64,000 bases of DNA, taken from NCBI RefSeq assembly GCF_041821085.1, contig NZ_JBGUAZ010000002.1:186001-250000 (forward strand). The letters are read 5' to 3'. A program made the position numbers and the translations under genes. Positions 55,154-62,961 of the stretch are shown in pieces. Origin of the DNA: Natrinema sp. HArc-T2. Lineage in GTDB: Archaea > Halobacteriota > Halobacteria > Halobacteriales > Natrialbaceae. Below the pieces are notes generated by a model. That model was given only the letters and a program-made list of their open reading frames with translations. It was not told the DNA's origin and made no database searches. Position 1 is the stretch's first letter; every line of letters begins with the position of its first letter.

Positions 55154-55235
55154 ATACGGTCTGCTGTCCCGATGTCCCGGTGGGTCCGCGGTGCGGGTCG
55201 CGGTTCCACCGGCACTGACTGACAGGAGTCCGTAT
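55154..55235 (-). repeat. 82-bp palindromic element, copy D
   Basis: It is in inverted orientation compared with A-C, starting ATACGGACTCCTGTC and ending GACAGCAGACCGTAT on the minus strand. The inner arm pairs are CCGGTGG/CCACCGG and CCGCG/CGCGG. It lies 40 nt downstream of tRNA-Pro. Confidence 0.85.
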
Positions 55236-55751
55236 AATACACTCACCCAATTTTCCTTCACAGCGCGAATCCGTGACTGACAGCAGCTGAGATCGGTATG
55301 ACAAGCGGTAGATCAGCGGGCGGTATCGAAACCGAAGGGAGAATGAAACTACGAGTTCGGGGTGTGAGGTGTTCTACAGGAAGCAGTCAACAGGAACCAC
55401 ACGGAGTCCGATCAGGCTGCCCACAGTGAGGGCCGAGTGGTGTACCGATCATCTTGAGTCGTTTGAATCACCTCGAGTCTACGTAGTGGGGAACGACCAA
55501 TGAAGCCTTCCGTGGAAGCAATAGTACAACTCTGTCGGACAACGGTGCCCACTGGCGGCAATAAACTCGTTTTATCAGCAGTGCTTCCAGTCACGGCTGT
55601 GCAAGCGACGACCCCATCGTTGGATGCGACCCCGAATGCACGTGCGTTCGATGACGGCTCGCAGACCGCTTGCAGTGGAAACGCCTCAAGCCGTTCAGTT
55701 TCGCCACGGTTTACGACCATTTATACCCGATGGCAGCCCTAGGACGGTGCA
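55236..55751. other. Upstream region of mcm without a recognised gene
   Basis: About 500 nt separate element D from mcm. I see no tRNA or conserved coding frame. TGGAAGCA near 55513 and TGCTTCCA near 55582 are inverted copies. A CATTTATACC box at about 55717, 35 nt before the mcm ATG, is the likely promoter. Short open frames on both strands have no recognisable content. Confidence 0.5.
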
Positions 55752-57854
55752 ATGGCGCAAGCGGGCAATTCAGAACTCGTCGACTCTTTTGAGCAGTTCT
55801 TCCGCAACTACTACGACAACGAGATCAAACAGCTTGCGCAGCGCTATCCCAACGAACAGCGGTCGCTGCACGTCGACTGGCAGGATCTCTATCGGTTCGA
55901 TCCCGACCTCGCGGACGACTTCATCGCCCAGCCCGAACAACTCCAGCGCTACGCCGAGGAGGCGCTGCGACTGTACGACCTTCCGATCGACGTCAGTCTC
56001 GGGCAGGCCCACGTCCGGATTCGAAATCTCCAAGAGACGGAGTCCCCCGAGATCCGGGAGATCCGCGCACGGGACATGAACTCCCTCGTGCAAGTGTACG
56101 GCATCGTCCGCAAAGCCACCGACGTGCGGCCCAAAATCGAAGAAGCCGCCTTCGAGTGCCAGCTCTGTGGCACGCTGACCCGCGTCCCCCAGTCCAGCGG
56201 CGACTTCCAGGAACCCCACGAGTGTCAGGGCTGTGAACGGCAGGGCCCGTTCCGCGTCAACTTCGACCAATCCGAGTTCGTCGACTCCCAGAAACTTCGT
56301 ATCCAGGAAAGTCCCGAAGGTCTGCGTGGCGGTGAAACCCCCCAGGCACTCGACGTCCACGTCGAAGACGACATCACCGGCGAGGTCACCCCTGGCGACC
56401 ACGTCTCCGCAACCGGCGTTTTGCGCCTCGAGCAACAGGGTGACAATCAGGACAAGTCACCCGTCTTCGACTTCTACATGGAGGGGATGTCCGTCGACAT
56501 CGACGAAGAGCAGTTCGAGGACATGGACATCACCGGCGAAGACAAGGAAGAAATCGTCCGGCTCTCCTCGAGCGAGGACATCTACGACAAGATGATCGCC
56601 TCTATTGCGCCCTCGATCTACGGCTATAATCAGGAGAAACTCGCGATGATACTCCAGTTGTTCTCGGGCGTGACGAAGCAGTTGCCCGACGGCTCACGGA
56701 TCCGTGGGGACCTGCATATGCTGTTGATCGGTGATCCGGGAACTGGTAAATCACAGATGCTGGGCTACATCCAGAACATTGCACCCCGCTCGGTCTACAC
56801 CTCGGGCAAGGGGTCGTCCTCGGCTGGTCTCACAGCCGCCGCCGTCCGCGACGACTTCGGCGACGGCCAGCAGTGGACCCTCGAGGCCGGCGCGCTCGTT
56901 CTCGCCGATCAGGGAATCGCAGCGGTCGACGAACTCGACAAGATGCGCCCGGAAGACCGGAGTGCCATGCACGAGGCCTTAGAACAGCAGAAGATTTCGG
57001 TCTCGAAAGCCGGCATCAACGCGACGCTCAAATCTCGCTGTTCGTTGCTCGGCGCGGCAAACCCCAAGTACGGTCGCTTCGATCAGTACGAGCCGATCGG
57101 CGAACAGATCGACCTCGAGCCGGCGCTCATCTCACGGTTCGACCTGATTTTCACGGTCACCGACCAACCTGACGAGGAAAAGGACCGCAACCTCGCCGAG
57201 CACATCATCACCACGAACTACGCTGGCGAGTTGACCACCCAGCGCGAGGAGATGAGTTCACTCGATGTCAGCGACGCCGAAATCGACGAGATGACCGAAC
57301 AGGTCGATCCGGAGATCGACGCCGAACTCCTTCGGAAGTACATCGCCTACGCCAAGCAGAACTGTCATCCGCGAATGACTGACGCGGCCCAGGAAACGAT
57401 TCGAGACTTCTACGTGGATCTTCGCTCGAGAGGGACCGACGAGGACGCTGCCGTTCCCGTCACGGCCCGAAAACTCGAGGCGCTGGTTCGGCTCGCGGAA
57501 GCAAGCGCTCGCGTTCGGCTCTCGGATACGGTCGAGCAGCGTGATGCCGAACGGTCCGTCGAAATCGTCCGCTCGTGTCTCCAGGATATCGGCGTTGATC
57601 CCGAGACCGGCGAGTTCGACGCCGACATCGTCGAGGCGGGCACCTCGAAGTCCCAGCGCGACCGGATCAAGAACCTCAAGGGACTCATCAGCGATATCGA
57701 GGAAGAGTACGACGACGGCGCGCCAGTCGACATCGTCTTGGAACGGGCCGAAGAAGTCGGCATGGACCAGTCGAAAGCCGAACACGAGATCGACAAGCTC
57801 AAACAGAAAGGCGAGGTCTACGAGCCGAGTACGGACACGCTCCGGACGACGTAA
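55752..57854 (+). CDS. mcm: Replicative DNA helicase MCM
   Basis: A 700-residue MCM. The N-terminal domain carries the zinc ribbon CQLCGT...CQGC (about 136-161) and an OB fold. The AAA+ core has Walker A GDPGTGKSQML (about 326-336), Walker B AVDELDKM and the arginine finger SRFDLIF at about 460. The C-terminus ends in a winged helix (EVGMDQSKAEHEIDKLKQKG). It forms the hexameric 3'-5' replicative helicase. No intein interrupts it, unlike in some haloarchaea. It is a single gene with its own promoter. Confidence 0.97.
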   Translation: MAQAGNSELVDSFEQFFRNYYDNEIKQLAQRYPNEQRSLHVDWQDLYRFDPDLADDFIAQPEQLQRYAEEALRLYDLPIDVSLGQAHVRIRNLQETESPEIREIRARDMNSLVQVYGIVRKATDVRPKIEEAAFECQLCGTLTRVPQSSGDFQEPHECQGCERQGPFRVNFDQSEFVDSQKLRIQESPEGLRGGETPQALDVHVEDDITGEVTPGDHVSATGVLRLEQQGDNQDKSPVFDFYMEGMSVDIDEEQFEDMDITGEDKEEIVRLSSSEDIYDKMIASIAPSIYGYNQEKLAMILQLFSGVTKQLPDGSRIRGDLHMLLIGDPGTGKSQMLGYIQNIAPRSVYTSGKGSSSAGLTAAAVRDDFGDGQQWTLEAGALVLADQGIAAVDELDKMRPEDRSAMHEALEQQKISVSKAGINATLKSRCSLLGAANPKYGRFDQYEPIGEQIDLEPALISRFDLIFTVTDQPDEEKDRNLAEHIITTNYAGELTTQREEMSSLDVSDAEIDEMTEQVDPEIDAELLRKYIAYAKQNCHPRMTDAAQETIRDFYVDLRSRGTDEDAAVPVTARKLEALVRLAEASARVRLSDTVEQRDAERSVEIVRSCLQDIGVDPETGEFDADIVEAGTSKSQRDRIKNLKGLISDIEEEYDDGAPVDIVLERAEEVGMDQSKAEHEIDKLKQKGEVYEPSTDTLRTT

Positions 57855-57896
57855 CTGGGAGCGGCGCTCGTTATCAGCGTTTCGACGAGTCCGACA

Positions 57897-58790
57897 TCAG
57901 AGTTCGTCGATGTTTCTGGCGGTTGTTCGGATCGTCACTGCCGCGACGTCGGCAACCTCGGCAGCCGCAGCCTGTGTGATCGACGGCCACTCGTCGCGCT
58001 CTCCCGACGCCTTGTAGAGACAACCCGCAGCGACGCCACCGGGATTGCGACCACCGATCAGACCTGCCTCGAGCAGGGCCGCGACGTGTTCTCGCGCGCG
58101 ACGCTCGACGGCGGTTCCGAGCTCGAGTTCCGACGCAAAGCGTGGGAGATACTGTGCGGGGTCGATCGGCCCTGTCGGCAGCCCAAGTTCACGGTTCATC
58201 GCATCGTAGGCGACCGAGAGTTCGGCATCGTCTGCGCGTGCAACAGCGGCGATTTCGTCGGTCGTTCGGGCGATCGAACGCGTCCGACAGGTGGCATAGA
58301 CCGCAGCGGCAGCAAATCCCTCGAGCGAACGACCCTGAAAGAGTCCTTCGGACTGGGCGGACTCGAACAGTGCACAGGCTTGCTCTCTGACGGAATCCGG
58401 CAGCGAGAGCAAGGCAGTGAGCCGTCTGATCTCGGCGAAGCCATACACCTGATTTCGTTCGGCTTTCGATGAGATCCGTGCGCGGTTGTGTTCGCGGCGC
58501 AGGCGTGCGATCTGTCGCCGTTTCCGACCGGTCAAGCGAGAACTGGCACTCGAGTGCGAACCGTAGCCGATCTCCGTCGAAAGTCCACGGTCGTGTCGCG
58601 ACCGCGTCAGCGGTGCCCCGGTTCGTCTCGGATCGTCGTTGTCGGTGTCGAACGTCCGCCACTCCGGGCCACGGTCGATTTCGTCTTCCGCGGAGACGAG
58701 TCCACACTCCTCACAGACGATTTCCGTCCCCTCTTTCCGTAATCTGCCGTCGCATTCAGGGCAGCCCGGCGTTGTCTCGGTATCTGCCAT
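57897..58790 (-). CDS. tfb: Transcription initiation factor TFB
   Basis: A 297-residue TFIIB homologue. The zinc ribbon is CPECDG...CEECGLV (about 9-32), followed by the B-reader/linker segment GPEWRTFD and LTRSRHDRGLSTEIG. Two cyclin folds follow; the first includes FAEIRRLTALLSLP and the second carries GGRNPGGVAAGCLYKASGE. It bridges TBP, promoter BRE and polymerase. Haloarchaea carry several TFBs, and this one's C-terminal cyclin domain is somewhat divergent, so it may be one of the specialised paralogues. Confidence 0.94.
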   Translation of the reverse strand: MADTETTPGCPECDGRLRKEGTEIVCEECGLVSAEDEIDRGPEWRTFDTDNDDPRRTGAPLTRSRHDRGLSTEIGYGSHSSASSRLTGRKRRQIARLRREHNRARISSKAERNQVYGFAEIRRLTALLSLPDSVREQACALFESAQSEGLFQGRSLEGFAAAAVYATCRTRSIARTTDEIAAVARADDAELSVAYDAMNRELGLPTGPIDPAQYLPRFASELELGTAVERRAREHVAALLEAGLIGGRNPGGVAAGCLYKASGERDEWPSITQAAAAEVADVAAVTIRTTARNIDEL

Positions 58791-58886
58791 TGGTTATTTC
58801 TCCTTATATCCAGTTGAGACGTAGTAGTATTTAAATTATTGGTGAGGTGAACAAACAGTGCGCGCGAAACGACAGTCGGCGGAGAG

Positions 58887-59222
58887 CTACCGATCGAAAA
58901 GCCACGTCAGCACGGACCGTGACTGCGATGAAGATTTACAGGGATCGGGGTCCGTCGTCTCAGTCCGCTCGGCCAACAGTCGTTCGTACTGGTCGACGAT
59001 CGACTGTCGTCGTCGCTCGCTGGTCTCGAGCGCCCGCTCGAGGACGGCGATGCGAGCGGAGGGCCGTATCCGTTCGACCCGAGCGGAGCGCACCGCCGGG
59101 TGGTGTGTCGAATCGGTGCGAGACCCGCCACACTGTGTGGTCGGGTGGCAGGGGTCGGTGGCGGTGATCGGACGGGACCGGTCGTCAGCGGGGGAGACGG
59201 AATCGTCCTGCTCGGCGGACAT
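58887..59222 (-). CDS. Hypothetical protein with a short coiled coil
   Basis: A 111-residue open frame from the ATG at 59220-59222 (MSAEQDDSVSPADDRSRP). The first 45 residues are disordered and acidic or polar. Residues about 55-90 form a charged helix (RIAVLERALETSERRRQSIV, then DQYERLLAERTE) likely to coil. It ends SVLTWLFDR. I do not recognise a family. It lies between tfb and thrC on the same strand with gaps of about 90 nt on each side. Confidence 0.5.
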   Translation of the reverse strand: MSAEQDDSVSPADDRSRPITATDPCHPTTQCGGSRTDSTHHPAVRSARVERIRPSARIAVLERALETSERRRQSIVDQYERLLAERTETTDPDPCKSSSQSRSVLTWLFDR

Positions 59223-59312
59223 GGCTCAGTAGTCACGTCCACACGGGCCGAGAAAAAGGTCAGTCAGTCAGCAGTCAGACGCGTCTGACACGGGTCGTGC
59301 GTCCGACGGACG

Positions 59313-60572
59313 TTACTCCGAGAGTTGCTCGAGCACACCGTCGGTATCGGCTGGCACAGGCTCGGGTTCGCTGCCGGCGGCGGCCGCCGCGTCGGGGTCT
59401 TTGAGCAGGTGGCCAGTCGTCAGGCAGGCGACGCGCTCGTCGTCGTCGACGACGCCTTCGGCGCGGAGCTTTCGCAGACCGGCGATCGACGCAGCAGAGG
59501 CGGGTTCGACGCCGATCCCCTCGCCGGCGATGTCGCGCTGGGCCTCGGTGATCTCCTCGTCGGAGACCGCAACGGCGGTGCCACCGGTCTCGCGGATGCC
59601 GGGTAGGGCTTTGGGTGCGTTGACCGGGTTGCCGATCCGGATCGCGGTCGCGCGCGTCTCCACGTCGTCCCAGCGCCGAACCTCGTCGGCGTCGTTTTCG
59701 ATCGCTTCGACCATCGGGGCAGCGCCTTCGGCCTGCACACCCGTCAGCTTGGGCACATCGTCTTCGTCGAGTTCGCCGGCCTGGACGAGTTCACGGAAGG
59801 CCTTGTAGAGGGCCGAAGTGTTGCCCGCGTTGCCGACCGGAAGCACGATCCGGTCCGGGACGGCGTCGTAATCGGCGAGGAAGCCCTCGAGGATCTCGAG
59901 GCCGATCGTCTTCTGGCCCTCGAGGCGGAAGGGGTTCAGCGAGTTCAGCAGGTAGGCCTCGCCCTGATTTGCGAGTTCCTGGACGATATCGAGGCAGGCG
60001 TCGAAGTTGCCGTCGACTTCGAGGATGCGTGCGCCGTGGAGACTCGCCTGGGCGATCTTGCCGGCTGCAACCTTGCCGGCGGGCAGGAGAACGAGCGTCT
60101 CCATCCCACCGCGGGAGCCGTAGGCGGCCAGCGCGGCACTCGTGTTGCCGGTCGAGGCACAGGCCAGTCGGCCGACGCCGAGTTCCTTCGCGACGCGGAC
60201 GCCGACGGTCATTCCACGGTCCTTGAACGAGCCGGTCGGGTTCATCCCCTCGTGTTTGATCCGCAGCGCCTCGACGCCGATCTCGTCCTCGAGTCGGGGC
60301 ACCTCGTACAGCGGCGTCGCACCCTCCTGAATCGAGACGCCTTCCGCGAAGGGCAGCGCGTCGGCATAGCGCCAGACGCCGTGGCCGTCGAAGTCGTCGA
60401 ACGTCGGCAGCTCGGCGTAGCGAACCTCGAGCAGTCCGTCACACTCATCACACGTGTAGCGAACGTCGTCGAAGGGGGCGAACGTGTCGCCACACTCGAT
60501 ACACTCGAGCCAGACGCCGTCGTCGGCGTCGGCGGGTTCGTCGGGTTGCTCGGCCGAGAGACTGAGACTCAT
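59313..60572 (-). CDS. thrC: Threonine synthase
   Basis: A 419-residue PLP enzyme that converts O-phosphohomoserine to threonine. The start is the ATG at 60570-60572 (MSLSLSAEQPDEPADADDGV). An N-terminal zinc-ribbon-like CIECGD...CDECDG precedes the catalytic fold. The PLP lysine is in NPTGSFKDRGM (about 113-123). PLP phosphate-binding VGNAGNTSALYKA and substrate-loop ACASTGNTSAALAAYG are intact. The acidic tail ends DGVLEQLSE. Confidence 0.94.
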   Translation of the reverse strand: MSLSLSAEQPDEPADADDGVWLECIECGDTFAPFDDVRYTCDECDGLLEVRYAELPTFDDFDGHGVWRYADALPFAEGVSIQEGATPLYEVPRLEDEIGVEALRIKHEGMNPTGSFKDRGMTVGVRVAKELGVGRLACASTGNTSAALAAYGSRGGMETLVLLPAGKVAAGKIAQASLHGARILEVDGNFDACLDIVQELANQGEAYLLNSLNPFRLEGQKTIGLEILEGFLADYDAVPDRIVLPVGNAGNTSALYKAFRELVQAGELDEDDVPKLTGVQAEGAAPMVEAIENDADEVRRWDDVETRATAIRIGNPVNAPKALPGIRETGGTAVAVSDEEITEAQRDIAGEGIGVEPASAASIAGLRKLRAEGVVDDDERVACLTTGHLLKDPDAAAAAGSEPEPVPADTDGVLEQLSE

Positions 60573-60629
60573 TATCGGGTGGGAGGGATGCAACAGGGAA
60601 AAAGTGAGTGGATTCGGCGATGACGTGGG

Positions 60630-61013
60630 TTACTCGATCGTCTCGTCGAACTCGTCGATCACGTCGTGGACCGTCGCCGTCCAGACGTCCAGCGCTTCGT
60701 GAAGCATTTCTTTGACTTCCGGCAGCGCGATCGCCGTGTACTGGTAGATGTAGCCGCCGCCGTCTAGCAGCCGCCGATCCCGGCGAACGAGGTCCCGTTC
60801 GTGCAGCGTCGACAGCGAGCGGTTCACCGTACTCCGGTCTCGCTCGAGCGTCGCGGCCAACTCCTCGATCGTACTACCGGGTTGGGAACACAGTGTCAGG
60901 TAGGTTCTGGTCTCGTGATCCTCGATGCCGAACACGCAACTCATGACGTTTTCGAACGGGGGGTTCGATTCCTCCATCAGTTCCCCGAGGCGGTGCTGAG
61001 GGGCATCGGACAT
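60630..61013 (-). CDS. Winged-helix transcription regulator (TrmB/MarR-like)
   Basis: A 127-residue regulator, opening MSDAPQHRLGELMEESNPPF. The HTH is in STIEELAATLERDRSTVNRS, and the wing region is RRDRRLLDGGGYIYQYTAI. A C-terminal helix (VKEMLHEALDVWTATVHDVI) probably dimerises. It is 57 nt upstream of thrC on the same strand, so it may be cotranscribed or control it (inference). Confidence 0.82.
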   Translation of the reverse strand: MSDAPQHRLGELMEESNPPFENVMSCVFGIEDHETRTYLTLCSQPGSTIEELAATLERDRSTVNRSLSTLHERDLVRRDRRLLDGGGYIYQYTAIALPEVKEMLHEALDVWTATVHDVIDEFDETIE

Positions 61014-61080
61014 ACGGACTCGTACGCCCTCGAGCGTGAAAATACTCGCTACGGTTGGTCGGAACGGCTAGAGGCTGGCG

Positions 61081-61329
61081 TCATGCGTCTTCGGCCGTCG
61101 CTCCGTAGCCCATCTTCCGGATACAGGTCCGCATTTCGCGTTCGGTCTCGTGGCGGTGGAGCCGCGTCGGTGTATCACAGTAATACACGGAACCGTCGTA
61201 CCGCAGCGTCACCTCGTACTCTTGCTGCGCTGTTGTCGTCGTAATGACGACCCGTCGTCCATCCTCGATCGCACTCATGATCGCATCCGTCTCGAGGTCG
61301 CCAGCCGAGATCCGGAGCGGGTTCGACAT
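61081..61329 (-). CDS. Small hypothetical protein, DUF-type
   Basis: An 82-residue protein started at the ATG at 61327-61329 (MSNPLRISAGDLETDAIMSA). A beta-rich core, RRVVITTTTAQQEYEVTLRY and DGSVYYCDTPTRLHRHET, is followed by a helix ending RKMGYGATAEDA. It looks like a small haloarchaeal conserved protein, and I know no function. It lies 67 nt upstream of the TrmB-like gene in the same direction. Confidence 0.6.
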   Translation of the reverse strand: MSNPLRISAGDLETDAIMSAIEDGRRVVITTTTAQQEYEVTLRYDGSVYYCDTPTRLHRHETEREMRTCIRKMGYGATAEDA

Positions 61330-61511
61330 CGCGTGAGACTGGGTTCGCTGGTCCAAAGAAACTTCGTGTCATCACACTCCACTACCGAAACCCACCACGC
61401 TCGGTCGATTATAGACGACCTGACGGACCAAACCGAGCGCCGGGAACCGGGTGTGCACGACTAGTCCCGAACCGGGATACCGCTACACTGACTCGAGGTG
61501 TGTGCTGTCAT

Positions 61512-61979
61512 ATGGCATCAGAGACAGTAACCAAACGACCCGAACGAACTGAAACGGCACTCGAGCCCTGGCAGGCAGGAACTGTCGGCGGTATCATCGG
61601 CGCGATCGTCTTCGGCGCGATGATGGTGGTCCAGACGCCTGGCGTCCTCGAGATGGCCATTCCAGCGCTATACGGGCTCGAAGGCGGTCTCGCGGGAACG
61701 ATCGTTCACCTCTCACACGGTGCGGTCCTCGGCGTCGTCTTCGCGGCGCTGCTCGTCGCGACAGGACGTGCCGACGCGAGTCCGACGACGGCCGGACTCC
61801 TCGGACTCGGCTACGGCGTCGGGGTCTGGCTGGTCCTTGCCGTCATCGTGATGCCGATCTGGCTCTCGACAGTCGGGTTCGAACTGGCACCTGCCGTCCC
61901 GAACATCGCCATCGAGAGTCTCATCGGCCACGCTGCGTACGGACTCGTCCTCGGCGTCGTGTACGCCGTCCTCGAGTGA
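61512..61979 (+). CDS. Membrane protein with four predicted helices
   Basis: A 155-residue protein; I start at the ATG at 61512 (MASETVTKRPERTETALEPW). Four hydrophobic segments follow (AGTVGGIIGAIVFGAMMVV, LSHGAVLGVVFAALLVA, LGYGVGVWLVLAVIVMPIWL, GHAAYGLVLGVVYAVLE). Such haloarchaeal proteins are sometimes called histidine kinases in databases, but no kinase domain is present. Function is unknown. It converges on argF with a 20-nt gap. Confidence 0.75.
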   Translation: MASETVTKRPERTETALEPWQAGTVGGIIGAIVFGAMMVVQTPGVLEMAIPALYGLEGGLAGTIVHLSHGAVLGVVFAALLVATGRADASPTTAGLLGLGYGVGVWLVLAVIVMPIWLSTVGFELAPAVPNIAIESLIGHAAYGLVLGVVYAVLE

Positions 61980-61999
61980 AGAAAAGCGGGACCGAACAG

Positions 62000-62929
62000 C
62001 TACTCGAGCAGCCAGCTCAATAACGCCTTCTGAGCGTGAAGCCTGTTTTCAGCCTGATCGAAGACGATCGACTGCTCACCCTCGACGACATCGTCGGTAA
62101 TCTCTTCGCCGCGGTGGGCCGGGAGACAGTGCATCACGGATGCATCGGGGGCGTGCTCGAGCAGGTCCGCGGAGACCTGGAAACCATCGAAGTCGTTCAT
62201 GCGAACGTCGCGTTCGTCTTCCTGGCCCATCGAGATCCAGACGTCCGTGTAGATGACGTCGGCGTCGGTGGCCGCCTCGATGGGGTCGGTCGTCGTCGTC
62301 GGATCGCCGCCGAGGTCGCGGGCGCGCTCTAAGACGGCCTCGTCGACTTCGTATCCCTCGGGCGTCGCGATTGTCAGGTCGACACCGGTCAGCGCACAGC
62401 CGAGCGCGAACGACTGGGCGACGTTGTTCCCGTCGCCGATCCAGGCTGCCGAGACGTCCTCGAGGCCATCTTCGTGTTCGCGGATCGTCTGCAGATCCGC
62501 GAGCGTCTGGCAGGGGTGGGCATCGTCGGTTAGCCCATTGACGATCGGCACCGACGAGTATTCGGCGAGCACCTCGACGTTCTCGTGTTTGAAGACGCGG
62601 GCCATTACCGCGTCGACGTATCGCGAGAGTGCCCGCGAGGTGTCTTTCAGCGGTTCGCCCCGTCCGAGCTGGATGTCGTCTTCCCCGAGGAAGATCGCGT
62701 GCCCGCCCAGTTGGGTCATCCCCGTCTCGAAGGAGACCCGGGTCCGGGTGCTTGCCTTCTGGAAGAGCATCCCTAAGGTCTGTCCGGACAGGTCGGCGTG
62801 GTCCTCGCCGTTCTCGACGGCGTGTTTGTACTCCTCGGCCTTATCGAGAACTGCGAACAGTTCCTCCTCGGAGAGGTCGTCGACGTCGAGGAAATGTCTC
62901 GGCTGTGTCTCGTCCGTATCTGTCTTCAT
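62000..62929 (-). CDS. argF: Ornithine carbamoyltransferase
   Basis: A 309-residue enzyme that makes citrulline from carbamoyl phosphate and ornithine. The carbamoyl-phosphate site STRTRVSFE is at about 60-68. HPCQTLADL is further on, and the ornithine-site HCLPAHRGEEI is near 269. It is 32 nt downstream of the lysK/argE gene on the same strand, and is the last gene of an arginine operon entering from the right edge. Confidence 0.96.
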   Translation of the reverse strand: MKTDTDETQPRHFLDVDDLSEEELFAVLDKAEEYKHAVENGEDHADLSGQTLGMLFQKASTRTRVSFETGMTQLGGHAIFLGEDDIQLGRGEPLKDTSRALSRYVDAVMARVFKHENVEVLAEYSSVPIVNGLTDDAHPCQTLADLQTIREHEDGLEDVSAAWIGDGNNVAQSFALGCALTGVDLTIATPEGYEVDEAVLERARDLGGDPTTTTDPIEAATDADVIYTDVWISMGQEDERDVRMNDFDGFQVSADLLEHAPDASVMHCLPAHRGEEITDDVVEGEQSIVFDQAENRLHAQKALLSWLLE

Positions 62930-62961
62930 AGTATAATAACTCGTCTACGAATACTTAGTGG

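Noticed and set aside
55412-55720. A 102-codon minus-strand frame that could be an insertion-sequence remnant
   Set aside because: I could not recognise any transposase motif, and there are no flanking inverted or direct repeats.
55236-55751. A possible replication origin upstream of mcm
   Set aside because: There is no orc1/cdc6 gene and no repeated origin-recognition-box-like motif, only one 8-bp inverted pair and a promoter box.
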